A stretch of DNA of 64,000 nt, taken from NCBI RefSeq assembly GCF_007826885.1, contig NZ_ML675583.1, forward strand, positions 1 through 64,000, written 5' to 3'. Within the stretch, counting starts at the first letter, position 1; each line of letters starts with the position of its first letter. Of this stretch, positions 36,467 through 45,370 are shown one piece after another. The notes beneath the pieces were generated by a model. It saw only the letters and a list, made by a program, of their open reading frames with translations. It was not told the origin of the DNA and did not search any database. This DNA is from Candidatus Nitrosocosmicus arcticus (GTDB taxonomy: Archaea; Thermoproteota; Nitrososphaeria; Nitrososphaerales; Nitrososphaeraceae). The translations under genes were made by a program, and so were the position numbers.

Positions 36467-37525
36467 TTATTTCAGATTTAAAACCTTAGATTCATCTAGA
36501 TGATAAACATACACATTAGCTTTCTCATCTTCTATTTTTAAGGAATCCAGCATTATGGAACCCTTCAATTCTGATTTGTCTATTCCCCAACCTTTTTTTC
36601 CCAAAATACAGGTGTCGTCTATAGCATAGTCAAGAGTGGCAGGATTGAAAGGCTCTAATGTTACTCTTTCTTCACCTAATAACCCCGCAGCCCTTATGGA
36701 TTCAGACATTTTTCTACCACCGTCATTTAATAGATACTTAACACCATACTTTTCTCTTAGGATACATAGTCCTTTGTGCATATCAAATTTTTCTCCAGTA
36801 TCAATAAAAGTGATAAGGTTGGATTCTTTGACGATTTTTGAAAGATGGGCATAAATAGCACTGGTAGTAAGTATGATTACCTTTTGATTGTTCTTTGGAT
36901 TCAGCATTGCTATTTTATTTTTCTCATAAAATTCAACCAAATGTGATTCGGCAATGCTTTCTAGTGAACGGATGGAAACAATAAAATAAAAATTATCAGG
37001 ATGCACAAATTTCTTTGAAAGATTCAAAAGGTCGCTGTATAGAGTCGGATACTGCTCCTTTAAATGGTTTCCAAAAAAATCCCAAGACCAAATTTGACCA
37101 TAGTTCTCCATCATGTTATTTACTGTAACCATAATAGCCTGATTTCCTACAATCATACGATGCAAAGAAGCAAATATGTTGTCACCTAACTTTCTACTCC
37201 CACCTGTAAGTAACGTAACACCCCCTCCTCTTAACCCAAGAAGCTTAAAAGCAAAAATTCCACTATTTGGTGAATAAGCTTCAGCTGCAATAAAACTTGT
37301 AGCTTGATATGGCACACTCATCTTACTGACGAATTCATCCGAAGCACCAATTACTATGTACGGAATTATTTTAGATAGATGACTACATTCTAAATCCCTA
37401 TTAGTATCGTATATTTTGACACCTCTTTTCTCATAATGAGTAAAAGTATCGCAATCTAATAGCTTATTTTCAAAAAGCAACCCGAGTTTATCAAAGTAAT
37501 TCTTTTTGATCGAATCAGAATCCAT
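36467..37525 (-). CDS. RibD C-terminal-domain / DHFR-like protein
   Basis: About 352 aa from ATG 37523-37525; a GTG at 37546 would add seven residues. The C-terminal part resembles the RibD reductase domain: KYLLNDGGRKMSESIRAAGLL, then ERVTLEPFNP. The N-terminal half (IPYIVIGASDEFVSKMSV, LTGGSRKLGDNIFASLHR) is less typical. No deaminase HAE/PCxxC motif is seen. A pteridine- or riboflavin-like reductase is possible, but family membership is a weak call. Confidence 0.55.
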   Translation of the reverse strand: MDSDSIKKNYFDKLGLLFENKLLDCDTFTHYEKRGVKIYDTNRDLECSHLSKIIPYIVIGASDEFVSKMSVPYQATSFIAAEAYSPNSGIFAFKLLGLRGGGVTLLTGGSRKLGDNIFASLHRMIVGNQAIMVTVNNMMENYGQIWSWDFFGNHLKEQYPTLYSDLLNLSKKFVHPDNFYFIVSIRSLESIAESHLVEFYEKNKIAMLNPKNNQKVIILTTSAIYAHLSKIVKESNLITFIDTGEKFDMHKGLCILREKYGVKYLLNDGGRKMSESIRAAGLLGEERVTLEPFNPATLDYAIDDTCILGKKGWGIDKSELKGSIMLDSLKIEDEKANVYVYHLDESKVLNLK

Positions 37526-37546
37526 AGGTTCTTTACGCAAAAACAC

Positions 37547-38039
37547 AATAATAAGTACACACTTGATTATTCATCCTTTAATTTTTTTGAAATATTCTTC
37601 TCAAACATATATAATCTCATTCATCGATTCTAAGGCCATCAACATAAGAAGTTCTAAAGTATGTTTAATATCGTGTCATCCAAGTATTATGGATATTTAA
37701 CGTTTGTTCCGGTATCTATGGATATAGTGGTGGTAATAATGATAAGCAGTACTGGATCTAGATTGATTGGTAATAATCACCATCAGTCAAGTATTTCCAC
37801 TTTCAAGAAATATTCCTTTAATTTAATTTAATTTAACAATCTAGTACCATGTTTGCTCAATCGATTCTTTAAATGAGGAGATATAACACGGATTAGTTTA
37901 GGGGTTTGCAACTTGCAAATTACAGAAATATCAAGAGAAAGGCTTCAAACTTGGAATATCACAATGATTGTATTTAAAAAAGAAATCATTGACTGTGACA
38001 GACACTGAGTGATCAAGAACAAGAACTAACTAAAAAAAA
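37547..38039. other. Gene-free AT-rich region
   Basis: About 490 bp. No supportable ORF or RNA gene seen; several short imperfect repeats only. Confidence 0.4.
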
Positions 38040-38705
38040 TTAGCTGTTGTAGTTCTGGGCACATTTTTCAATTTCACCAGTTGACAAGTAATCTCCCTTT
38101 TCATATGCTCTTTCAAAGCAGGTGGTAAGCAATAATTTGCGCTCATCTTTAGTCACAGTACTTTCGTTGTATACTTTTGCATCTTTGTCGTTATCATTGT
38201 TATCATCATTTACATTTACATTTACATTGTTAGTATCACTAGGATTGCTGTTAGTTGTTACAAATGAAGAGGATTGTGCTGGGGTATAGCTACCAGCATT
38301 AGAATTCATATCCACGACTCGAACTACTCCTACGCCCGAACCATCTGTGACGCCTGTTTGAGGACTATCAGTTGACGGTAAACCCTGACTTTGGCTACTT
38401 GGAGCAGCAGGTGACAATGATGGGCTGCTACTACCAGTAGCAGTACTACTATTGTTACAATTTTCAGCTGATGAAGCTGTATATACATAGCTTGTCATGA
38501 AATTCACCACACAATCAGCATTTTGCATGGCGGAGTCTTTATTAGGATCGTTGGGGGATGTATATGTTTGAAAGTTATTGTTGTAGTTTACCAGATCACC
38601 TGTAGCAGCATTAACCAATTTGACTGACGAAGAGTTAGCTGAACTTATAACTAATAATAAGAAAATTGCAGATATGAAACCCGAAGTTAGTTTATTGTAA
38701 TACAT
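38040..38705 (-). CDS. Secreted Ser/Asn/Asp-rich protein
   Basis: The 221-aa product has a signal peptide (FISAIFLLLVISSANSSS), a serine/proline-rich middle and a low-complexity Asn-Asp stretch (VNVNVNDDNNDND). The terminal 40 residues are more ordered, with cysteines in TTCFERAY and KCAQN. It is likely a surface protein. No domain is recognised. Confidence 0.65.
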   Translation of the reverse strand: MYYNKLTSGFISAIFLLLVISSANSSSVKLVNAATGDLVNYNNNFQTYTSPNDPNKDSAMQNADCVVNFMTSYVYTASSAENCNNSSTATGSSSPSLSPAAPSSQSQGLPSTDSPQTGVTDGSGVGVVRVVDMNSNAGSYTPAQSSSFVTTNSNPSDTNNVNVNVNDDNNDNDKDAKVYNESTVTKDERKLLLTTCFERAYEKGDYLSTGEIEKCAQNYNS

Positions 38706-38899
38706 GGTTATAATTTCTTAGAGGATATTCTTTATGAGGATTGTTTTTAATAATTATGTACTTATTTTGTTCTCAAAACTATAATTCAATTCTAGCAGAA
38801 GATTAATTGGCTTTGATTTCTTTTTTTTGTCTTTGAACTGTTTTTGCAGATCAATAAAAAAAGTAAATATTCAAATAATAAACAAATGAGAAAAAACTA

Positions 38900-39514
38900 A
38901 TGACAATAAAATTATTGGGAATTGCAGGAAGTATGAGGAGCAATTCCTATAGTTTTAAAGCATTAGAGCACGCTTTAAAAATAGCTAAGAATAATTACAA
39001 TGCAGAGATTAATTTATTTGACCTCAGAAAAAATAGGTTGCCTATTTATGAACCCAATTTAAATCATGATCAAATTCAAACGGCAGAAAAAGAAAGCTTA
39101 CAAATGGCCAATACCCTGGTCCAATGGGCAGATGCGATTATTTTGAGTTCACCTGATTACCATGGTTCAATGTCAGGTGTAATAAAGAATTTTTTAGACT
39201 ATTTTTGGAAGGAATTTTCTGGAAAAACATTTGGATACATTTGTGCATCTCATGAAAAAGGCCTTACAGTAATGGAACAAATGAGGACTGCAGTAAGACA
39301 ATGCTACGGATGGAGTATGCCCTATGGCATCTCAACGAGCTCCGATGACTTTGATGATGCAGGCAACATAACAAACAAAAAAACACTACTAAGGATAGAA
39401 ATGCTATCTAGAGATATAGTTTATTACGGAAAAGCTATTAGAAATCAATTTCTCACAGATGCGTCAAATAAAGTCAAAGAATCTTATTCTTTTCTTACTT
39501 CAGATAAAGACTGA
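38900..39514 (+). CDS. NADPH-dependent FMN reductase family protein
   Basis: The 204-aa flavodoxin-fold protein has the FMN phosphate loop GIAGSMRSNSYS, then AIILSSPDYHGSMSGVIKNFLDYF and GKTFGYICASH. It would reduce FMN, quinones or azo compounds with NAD(P)H in the cytoplasm. ATG 38900-38902 is the only suitable start. It is monocistronic in appearance. Confidence 0.87.
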   Translation: MTIKLLGIAGSMRSNSYSFKALEHALKIAKNNYNAEINLFDLRKNRLPIYEPNLNHDQIQTAEKESLQMANTLVQWADAIILSSPDYHGSMSGVIKNFLDYFWKEFSGKTFGYICASHEKGLTVMEQMRTAVRQCYGWSMPYGISTSSDDFDDAGNITNKKTLLRIEMLSRDIVYYGKAIRNQFLTDASNKVKESYSFLTSDKD

Positions 39515-39618
39515 AAAATAATACTAATAAAAGCGTTTTATTAGTTTTTACCATAATTTAATGACATAGAAAACAATCATATGTCTTAATGACAATTTAG
39601 TCCATAATTACATACCAA

Positions 39619-40533
39619 TTGTACAAAACCAACACAACATCTTTTTTGAAATGGGCAGGTGGAAAGAGAAGGCTAGTTACATTATTAGACAAACTTACAC
39701 CAACTAACATTGACAGATATTTTGAGCCCTTTTTAGGTAGTGGCGCTTTTTTCTTTCATTTAATCCAATCAAGGAAACAGTTTAAAGCTTACTTATCAGA
39801 TTCAAATCCTCATCTAATTAACACGTATAGAGAAGTAAGAGATAGCGTAAATGAACTGATAGAAATGCTGATGGATCATCAAGGCCGTTATCATAATAGC
39901 GGAGAAAAGTATTACTATTTTGTTAGGGATGATCAAAGTAACAAGACAAATACAGAAGCAGCAGCGAAGTTTATTTTCTTGAATAAGACATGTTATAATG
40001 GATTGTACAGGGTAAACAAGATAGGAAACTTTAATGTTCCTCATGGAAGGTATTTCAATCCAAAAATATGTAACAAAGAGAAGCTTATTGATTGCTCCAT
40101 TTTACTTAATAGCGCGGAAGTAAAGATTGTTTGTGATATTTATAAAAACACTACATTAAAGTGTAAAGACAATGATTTTGTTTATTTGGATCCCCCCTAT
40201 TTTCCAGTATCAAGAACATCAAACTTTACAGATTACACTAAAGAAAGTTTTGGAATTCAGCAACACAAAGAATTGGCAAGTGAATTTGACCGGCTAGACA
40301 ATATTGGTTCAAAAGTATTGCTTTCTAATTCTAATTCAGATTATATTAAATCATTATATAAAAAATACTGTATTTTAAAGGTGAAATCTACTAGGAGTAT
40401 TAACTGCAATGCAGATAGAAGAAGTGATCATCACGACTTGATAATCTCAAATTACAACAGAAGAATAAAAGATACTGAGAAAACAGCCCATAAGTTAAAC
40501 AAGCTGATGATATCAAAAATAGTAAGCGACTGA
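39619..40533 (+). CDS. Dam-type DNA adenine N6-methyltransferase (orphan)
   Basis: The 304-aa protein is a D12-class adenine methylase. SAM binding is FLKWAGGKRRL, then RYFEPFLGSGAFFFHL, and catalysis VYLDPPYFP. It has the size of Dam/M.DpnII-type enzymes. There is no restriction gene nearby, so it may be an orphan methylase with a regulatory or self-protection role, or a remnant of a mobile system. Start is TTG 39619-39621. Confidence 0.9.
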   Translation: MYKTNTTSFLKWAGGKRRLVTLLDKLTPTNIDRYFEPFLGSGAFFFHLIQSRKQFKAYLSDSNPHLINTYREVRDSVNELIEMLMDHQGRYHNSGEKYYYFVRDDQSNKTNTEAAAKFIFLNKTCYNGLYRVNKIGNFNVPHGRYFNPKICNKEKLIDCSILLNSAEVKIVCDIYKNTTLKCKDNDFVYLDPPYFPVSRTSNFTDYTKESFGIQQHKELASEFDRLDNIGSKVLLSNSNSDYIKSLYKKYCILKVKSTRSINCNADRRSDHHDLIISNYNRRIKDTEKTAHKLNKLMISKIVSD

Positions 40534-40534
40534 T

Positions 40535-40572
40535 GATGTATATATGCATGTATGCATGTATATACATACATC
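40535..40572. repeat. Imperfect inverted repeat between convergent genes
   Basis: GATGTATATATGCATG and, after a short loop, CATGTATATACATACATC form a near-palindrome directly behind the methylase stop. It may form a hairpin and serve as a bidirectional terminator between the methylase and top6A. Confidence 0.45.
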
Positions 40573-40619
40573 CTATCAATTAGTTATCAAAAAATATTTT
40601 TCAGAATTCTCGAGCTCAC

Positions 40620-41720
40620 TCAGATTAAACCCACCATACGAAGCTTTTGAGGCAAATAGGTTTCGGATAGATATTTAAATCCATGTTTAAAAAAAGCGTC
40701 CAATTCACATTTTTCTTTTTTATTTAAAAAGAGATTTAGTTCTTTTTGCCATTGTTTATTTTGCATCCAAGGTTTCTTTTTCATGTCATTGGCTCTATTA
40801 ATATCTTCATCACTTGCTGTCAATCGAGCAACTTCTGGAATGTTATACTGATAAATATCTGAAAACATCATCCCAAGGACCTGAGCATTTGGAGTTACCA
40901 GCCTTTCACTATCATAACTCAACGATTCGCTACCAATTTTGTACCTTAAGGCAATACCTAAGCCCCAAGGATCTGCATCGGCAAAAACTACCACAGGCTT
41001 TTTCCACTGTTCATTTAGAATCTTCACCATCATTCTTGTTGCACGATCCGGTTCACCCGATCCGGTCAATAAAATAGCGTTGTATTTCTGGATAAAACCA
41101 GATTTTCTTATATTATTTAGAACGGTGTCTTTTTCGACCACCATTACAAAATCCGCCTTGACGTCATCTATCTGGACATCTCCCATGTTGGTTGGAATAA
41201 GTTGAGATGTGGCTCTGCTTCCAAGATTGCAATCTATTATATCACCTCCAACTCGCAATTTTATAGGACCAGAAATCATTCCTTTGGGTTTTGAAGTTAC
41301 AGAAAACTCTTCTCTTGGGATTCCAGTTAAAAGTTCAACAGCTTTTATAGCATTATCAGAATCCTCTTGGCCTGTCCAAAATTTTTGCCTGTTTTTACCG
41401 TCCCCTACATTACTAAGGGTTGCATAATACATCCCTCGAATAGTACTTTCCATATCTTCATCAATTAGTTTTTTTACCGCATTGGCCATGACCAAATATT
41501 GAGCAAAAGTAGGTATTTTCTTTACACTATCGGGACTAACTTCAATTTTTTTGTCTCCTGTTGTAAGCATTCTTTTTTCATCGGACCAAACAGTATTATC
41601 ATATCCTATTTTTGGTAAATCCAAGATAGGCATTTGATTTTGTTTGATTACATCATCAGATATTTTCCTCATAATCCTTTTTATGATAGTCACAAATTCT
41701 TGTTTTTTTGCAGTAGACAA
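40620..41720 (-). CDS. top6A: DNA topoisomerase VI subunit A
   Basis: The 366-aa Spo11-family subunit makes the double-strand cut of topoisomerase VI. The active-site tyrosine is in RGMYYATLS (Y98 or Y99). The Toprim metal-binding region has VVEKDTVLNN, then LTGSGEPDRATR and VFADADPWGLGI. Length is normal. It begins 12 nt after the top6B stop, so the two subunits form one operon. Confidence 0.95.
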   Translation of the reverse strand: MSTAKKQEFVTIIKRIMRKISDDVIKQNQMPILDLPKIGYDNTVWSDEKRMLTTGDKKIEVSPDSVKKIPTFAQYLVMANAVKKLIDEDMESTIRGMYYATLSNVGDGKNRQKFWTGQEDSDNAIKAVELLTGIPREEFSVTSKPKGMISGPIKLRVGGDIIDCNLGSRATSQLIPTNMGDVQIDDVKADFVMVVEKDTVLNNIRKSGFIQKYNAILLTGSGEPDRATRMMVKILNEQWKKPVVVFADADPWGLGIALRYKIGSESLSYDSERLVTPNAQVLGMMFSDIYQYNIPEVARLTASDEDINRANDMKKKPWMQNKQWQKELNLFLNKKEKCELDAFFKHGFKYLSETYLPQKLRMVGLI

Positions 41721-41732
41721 TAGATAGATTAT

Positions 41733-44141
41733 TTATTTCTTTTTACCCTTATTTACCCTTTTACTATAGGAATCAATCGTTGGTTGAACTTCTTTAGTTT
41801 TAGATTGATTAGAAGATTTGTTAAAAGATTTATTAATTTTTGTCCGGTTAACACTTGTTTTCACAGGTGGGTTCTTGTTTTTCTTATTTGTAGTGCCTTT
41901 TTCTTTGATGATTAATTTCTTGTCTGTACCTTTGGGTTTTTTATTTTTAGTAACATTTCTTGTAGGGTCAACCTTACTTAGTTTACCAGATAAGCTCAGA
42001 TCGACCCTTTTATTGTCCTTTTTCTTGCGTTCTAACTTGTTCAAGTTTGGTTTAGAAAAGGCTGCGACTTTGGTCTCTTTGGCCTTTTGGGTCTGTTGAG
42101 TATCTTTGGTATCTTCGGTATCTTTGGTATCTTGTATGTCTGGCTCCATATCTATATCTGCAAGATCCATTTTATGAGATGCTTGGACGGGTAAAGTAGA
42201 ATCAGCAGAAGAAGCGTCACCTATGTCTATGTCTATTTGGGGTTTTTTGGATAAATGATTCTCAATTAATCTAGAAAACGATTCGTTTAATTTTGAATTT
42301 TTACTCCCAAGCGATTCATTTATTGAATCTACTATGAATGGCAGATAGTGTTTATATAGTCTGATCTTATTTTCTGCCTCCTTTAATTTGAGTTCCTTGC
42401 GTATTTGTGTACTTAATTTCCTATATAGTTCAGATAGACATGATTTCATATAGTATTTCAGTTCGCCTTCTGAAGCGATGCTTTCTTTTCCGGCGGTTTT
42501 GTAAGGGATTTTGGTTGAACAAATATGGAAAAAAATATGCAATGGCAAAACCTCAATGACTCTATCTTTTTTTGATTCTTTGTTGACGGAAAATTGTTCC
42601 TTTGCCTGTTTTTTGGTGATCCCCATCTTATTAATCTCTACTTCTGATATAACCTCTCTAGCAACGTCGGACCCTTCATCGTATAATAGAGGAATTTTAT
42701 TAGCAAAACGATATAACTTGAATGAAGGAATATCCCCACCATAGGCCAAACCAGTTTCAACTACTGTGGGTCTGTTATTTATGACACATGTTCTTGATGT
42801 ATAAGTAGTAAGGACGGGCTTAAGGACTTTAACTGAAAAATTTGATTTTGATAAATTATTTTTGAATGGTGTTGGTGTTGGTTTCTCATTTTGTGTTGAT
42901 TCAAAAGTTGATGCAGTAACAGTATCATCGGTTCCCGGAGGATTAAGATTGGTATCATGAAGGATAGGCTCTTCAGCTGTGGCTGTGGCCGTTACTCCTG
43001 TACTATCATTCCCTTTATTTGATACAATAGTATATTCTGACATCATTCCGATTGTAAGAACTTCTCGACCAATAGGACTTAAATGGTCTGTATTGGGGTT
43101 CTGGAATTTAGTTTTTTTGCAAATGTTTACAATTTTAATAAGATCATGTTCACTGAAATCACCAGTAGGGGTCTTTAATGATAATCCAGTATTAGTAACA
43201 ATATCCTTCGCTTTTTCATAAGAAAGCTTTTGAAATGATGAGCTTAAAATTTTTGGTAAAGACATTTTTTGAGTTTGGAATTTAGAAATGGCTTTTTTTA
43301 GGGTTTTTAGATCCATATCAGAGGGATGGGGCAAGATTTCTTGTGCCGGATTAGGCATTATTGATGTCCTTCTATTAAATTGAAATACACCATCATCTGT
43401 TTCAAAGGTTATGGATGAATAGGGATTTACAATACTCGTTTCAGAAACATATTCATAAATTTTGTTCTTAGTAACGGGTACTAACTTTGCCCTCAAAATG
43501 ACTTCTATTCGAAAACCAGATGTGTACTGAATACGATAATGTTGTTTAAGCAGTAATTTTTTTGACAATACAATAGGTTTATTGGTTCCAATATCAGTTC
43601 GTAACTCAAAATAATATTCATCTTGCTCATCAATTGATTTATTCCAAACTTTTATTGGAAAATCAGTATCCTTTGTAGAAAAAGCCGCAACCATTTTCAA
43701 ACCAACTCCAAAGAGTCCCCTTTGTTGTTTCTCCATGTATTTTGCAGAAGTTAGGAAAGAGCAAACGGCTATGGGCAATTTATCTGAATTTATACCCGTT
43801 CCATTATCTTCGCACGTCAACGTCCACAAATCATTAGATTGATCAAAAATTTTTAATGAAATTTTAATAGACGGTAGAATCGAAAAACTTTCGCAAGAGT
43901 CCAAAGAGTTTTCTATCAGCTCTCTTATGGCCATGTATAAAATACGTTCACCGGTAAAACCAGCTAATGCGGAATTATCCACAAAAAATTCGGATTCTGC
44001 CTTCTTATTATAAATAATTTTGTACTTTTCTAGATTTGTTGTTGATTTAGAGTTATCCCTCTTTAATTCTTCAACTTCTACTTTTAATTTTACTTTTTCT
44101 TCGGCATGGTCTAAGACGGTGGAGGCAGATTTATTCGGCAT
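41733..44141 (-). CDS. top6B: DNA topoisomerase VI subunit B with long basic C-terminus
   Basis: About 802 aa from ATG 44139-44141. The GHKL ATPase has ELIENSLDSC, EDNGTGI and GLFGVGLKM. The transducer region has conserved basic residues around 200-600. The last 190 residues are lysine/threonine-rich, low-complexity and probably disordered, longer than in typical archaeal Top6B. ATP binding dimerises the subunit and gates DNA passage. It heads the top6B-top6A operon. Confidence 0.93.
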   Translation of the reverse strand: MPNKSASTVLDHAEEKVKLKVEVEELKRDNSKSTTNLEKYKIIYNKKAESEFFVDNSALAGFTGERILYMAIRELIENSLDSCESFSILPSIKISLKIFDQSNDLWTLTCEDNGTGINSDKLPIAVCSFLTSAKYMEKQQRGLFGVGLKMVAAFSTKDTDFPIKVWNKSIDEQDEYYFELRTDIGTNKPIVLSKKLLLKQHYRIQYTSGFRIEVILRAKLVPVTKNKIYEYVSETSIVNPYSSITFETDDGVFQFNRRTSIMPNPAQEILPHPSDMDLKTLKKAISKFQTQKMSLPKILSSSFQKLSYEKAKDIVTNTGLSLKTPTGDFSEHDLIKIVNICKKTKFQNPNTDHLSPIGREVLTIGMMSEYTIVSNKGNDSTGVTATATAEEPILHDTNLNPPGTDDTVTASTFESTQNEKPTPTPFKNNLSKSNFSVKVLKPVLTTYTSRTCVINNRPTVVETGLAYGGDIPSFKLYRFANKIPLLYDEGSDVAREVISEVEINKMGITKKQAKEQFSVNKESKKDRVIEVLPLHIFFHICSTKIPYKTAGKESIASEGELKYYMKSCLSELYRKLSTQIRKELKLKEAENKIRLYKHYLPFIVDSINESLGSKNSKLNESFSRLIENHLSKKPQIDIDIGDASSADSTLPVQASHKMDLADIDMEPDIQDTKDTEDTKDTQQTQKAKETKVAAFSKPNLNKLERKKKDNKRVDLSLSGKLSKVDPTRNVTKNKKPKGTDKKLIIKEKGTTNKKNKNPPVKTSVNRTKINKSFNKSSNQSKTKEVQPTIDSYSKRVNKGKKK

Positions 44142-44210
44142 CAAATACTTTAATTAATATCTTATTTGATTTAATCGTTATTCATCCCACTTGCATATTA
44201 CCCGCTTAAT

Positions 44211-44369
44211 CTAATCGATTTGAGAACCATATGGGGTAGATGAATTTTTCAATTCCTTTAAAGTAGGTGGAACAATTTCTACATAATACCGCTTTTTTTC
44301 CTTTTGAATAACTAGATAATCAGAGCCAGACCCAACTATATTTCCATCCAATAATTCTTTAATTTTCAA
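44211..44369 (-). CDS. Possible small protein (52 aa)
   Basis: A frame from TTG 44367-44369 to TAG 44211-44213. The product begins MKIKELLDGNIVGSGSDYLV, then has IQKEKKRYYVEIVPP and a short tail. Composition and strand-like pattern look protein-coding. There is no clear ribosome site. It sits 69 bp upstream of top6B on the same strand. Confidence 0.4.
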   Translation of the reverse strand: MKIKELLDGNIVGSGSDYLVIQKEKKRYYVEIVPPTLKELKNSSTPYGSQID

Positions 44370-44460
44370 ACAGGTTAATTAGGTACATTAGTCAATATTT
44401 TTGGTTTTCCATAATAAAGAATACGATTTTGAAGGTTAACATGATATAATGCCAATCAAT

Positions 44461-44500
44461 CAGCCAGTCAGCCAGTCAGCCAGTCAGCCAGTCAGCCAGT
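44461..44500. repeat. Octanucleotide array (CAGCCAGT)5
   Basis: Five perfect copies of CAGCCAGT, flanked by degenerate half-copies (CAATCAGC to the left, TAACCAAC to the right). It is non-coding and begins 116 bp upstream of the zinc-ribbon ATG. Confidence 0.9.
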
Positions 44501-44575
44501 TAACCAACTGTGTACTTGAATTGGTTTCAAAGATTAGCGTAAAAATATTTAAGAATTTAACAACCAATACTCATC

Positions 44576-44755
44576 ATGGACGCCAGATGTGTAAGTTGCA
44601 ATAACAAGGCTAATTTTGATATCGAAAAGAATAAGATAAAATGTGAAAAATGTGGAATGGAAATAGATTACGATGATTATATCGAACAGATGAAAGAAAA
44701 GGCGGTTACGTTAGCAGATAATTTTCAATCAAGTTGGGATAAAGGGGGATTCTGA
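44576..44755 (+). CDS. Zinc-ribbon protein (59 aa) upstream of S6e
   Basis: A complete ORF from ATG 44576 to TGA 44753-44755. It reads MDARCVSCNNKANFDIEKN, then KIKCEKCGMEIDYDD, with two C-x2-C knuckles, and ends in an acidic/helical tail (ADNFQSSWDKGGF). This is a typical TFIIS/ribosomal-type zinc ribbon. It may belong to the S6e-aIF2-gamma cluster, about 150 bp downstream. Confidence 0.75.
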   Translation: MDARCVSCNNKANFDIEKNKIKCEKCGMEIDYDDYIEQMKEKAVTLADNFQSSWDKGGF

Positions 44756-44903
44756 ATCATCTGAAAAAAATAATCTAAATACAATGAGTTGTTAGATAAA
44801 AATAAAAGTTTAGGGTGAAAATTTCATTGAACAAAAGGACACTGAGGAAGAATGAAATTTTTAGCAAGATTAATTAAGGCTGAAAATTTATCTAATAAAG
44901 ACT

Positions 44904-45302
44904 TTGGTAGAATTTAAAGTAGTTATTTCAGATTCAACGGGTAAAAGCACTAATCAAGAGTTAAAGGATAAAAGTGCTCAACCACTATTAGGTTCTAAGC
45001 TTGGAGACATATTAGAATCGTCTATTTTAGGATTTAAGGAAGGGAAAATAAAGTTAACCGGCGGGAGCGACAAATCAGGTACACCTATGCGTTCAGATCT
45101 GCACGGGGCCACAAAAAAATATGTCCTCATGACAAGAGGAGTCGGAATGCGAAATCTAGCACCTGGAGAAAGAAAAAGAAAATTGGTCAGGGGGAATATG
45201 ATCACAGAAGAAATCTATCAATTAAATTGTCGTCTGATTGATGCTACATTGCCTGAAAAAGAGCAACAATCTTCAACACAAGAAGCCCAGGTAACTAAAT
45301 AA
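44904..45302 (+). CDS. rps6e: Ribosomal protein S6e
   Basis: The 132-aa protein carries the eS6 signatures: VEFKVVISD at the N-terminus, LTGGSDKSGTPMRSDLHG, then GVGMRNLAPGERKRKLVRGN. It is a small-subunit ribosomal protein. The start is TTG 44904-44906, giving the usual short N-terminus. It leads to aIF2-gamma 68 bp downstream, a common archaeal pairing. Confidence 0.95.
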   Translation: MVEFKVVISDSTGKSTNQELKDKSAQPLLGSKLGDILESSILGFKEGKIKLTGGSDKSGTPMRSDLHGATKKYVLMTRGVGMRNLAPGERKRKLVRGNMITEEIYQLNCRLIDATLPEKEQQSSTQEAQVTK

Positions 45303-45370
45303 ATTAAAAAAATATCTGTTTTATTTTCATTTCATAATTATCGGGTTTAACACTTTAAGTAAATTAATAT

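Noticed and set aside
41818-42099. Plus-strand hydrophobic ORF opposite top6B
   Set aside because: It lies fully antisense to the Lys-rich tail of Top6B, whose complement codes for Leu/Phe runs; no independent support.
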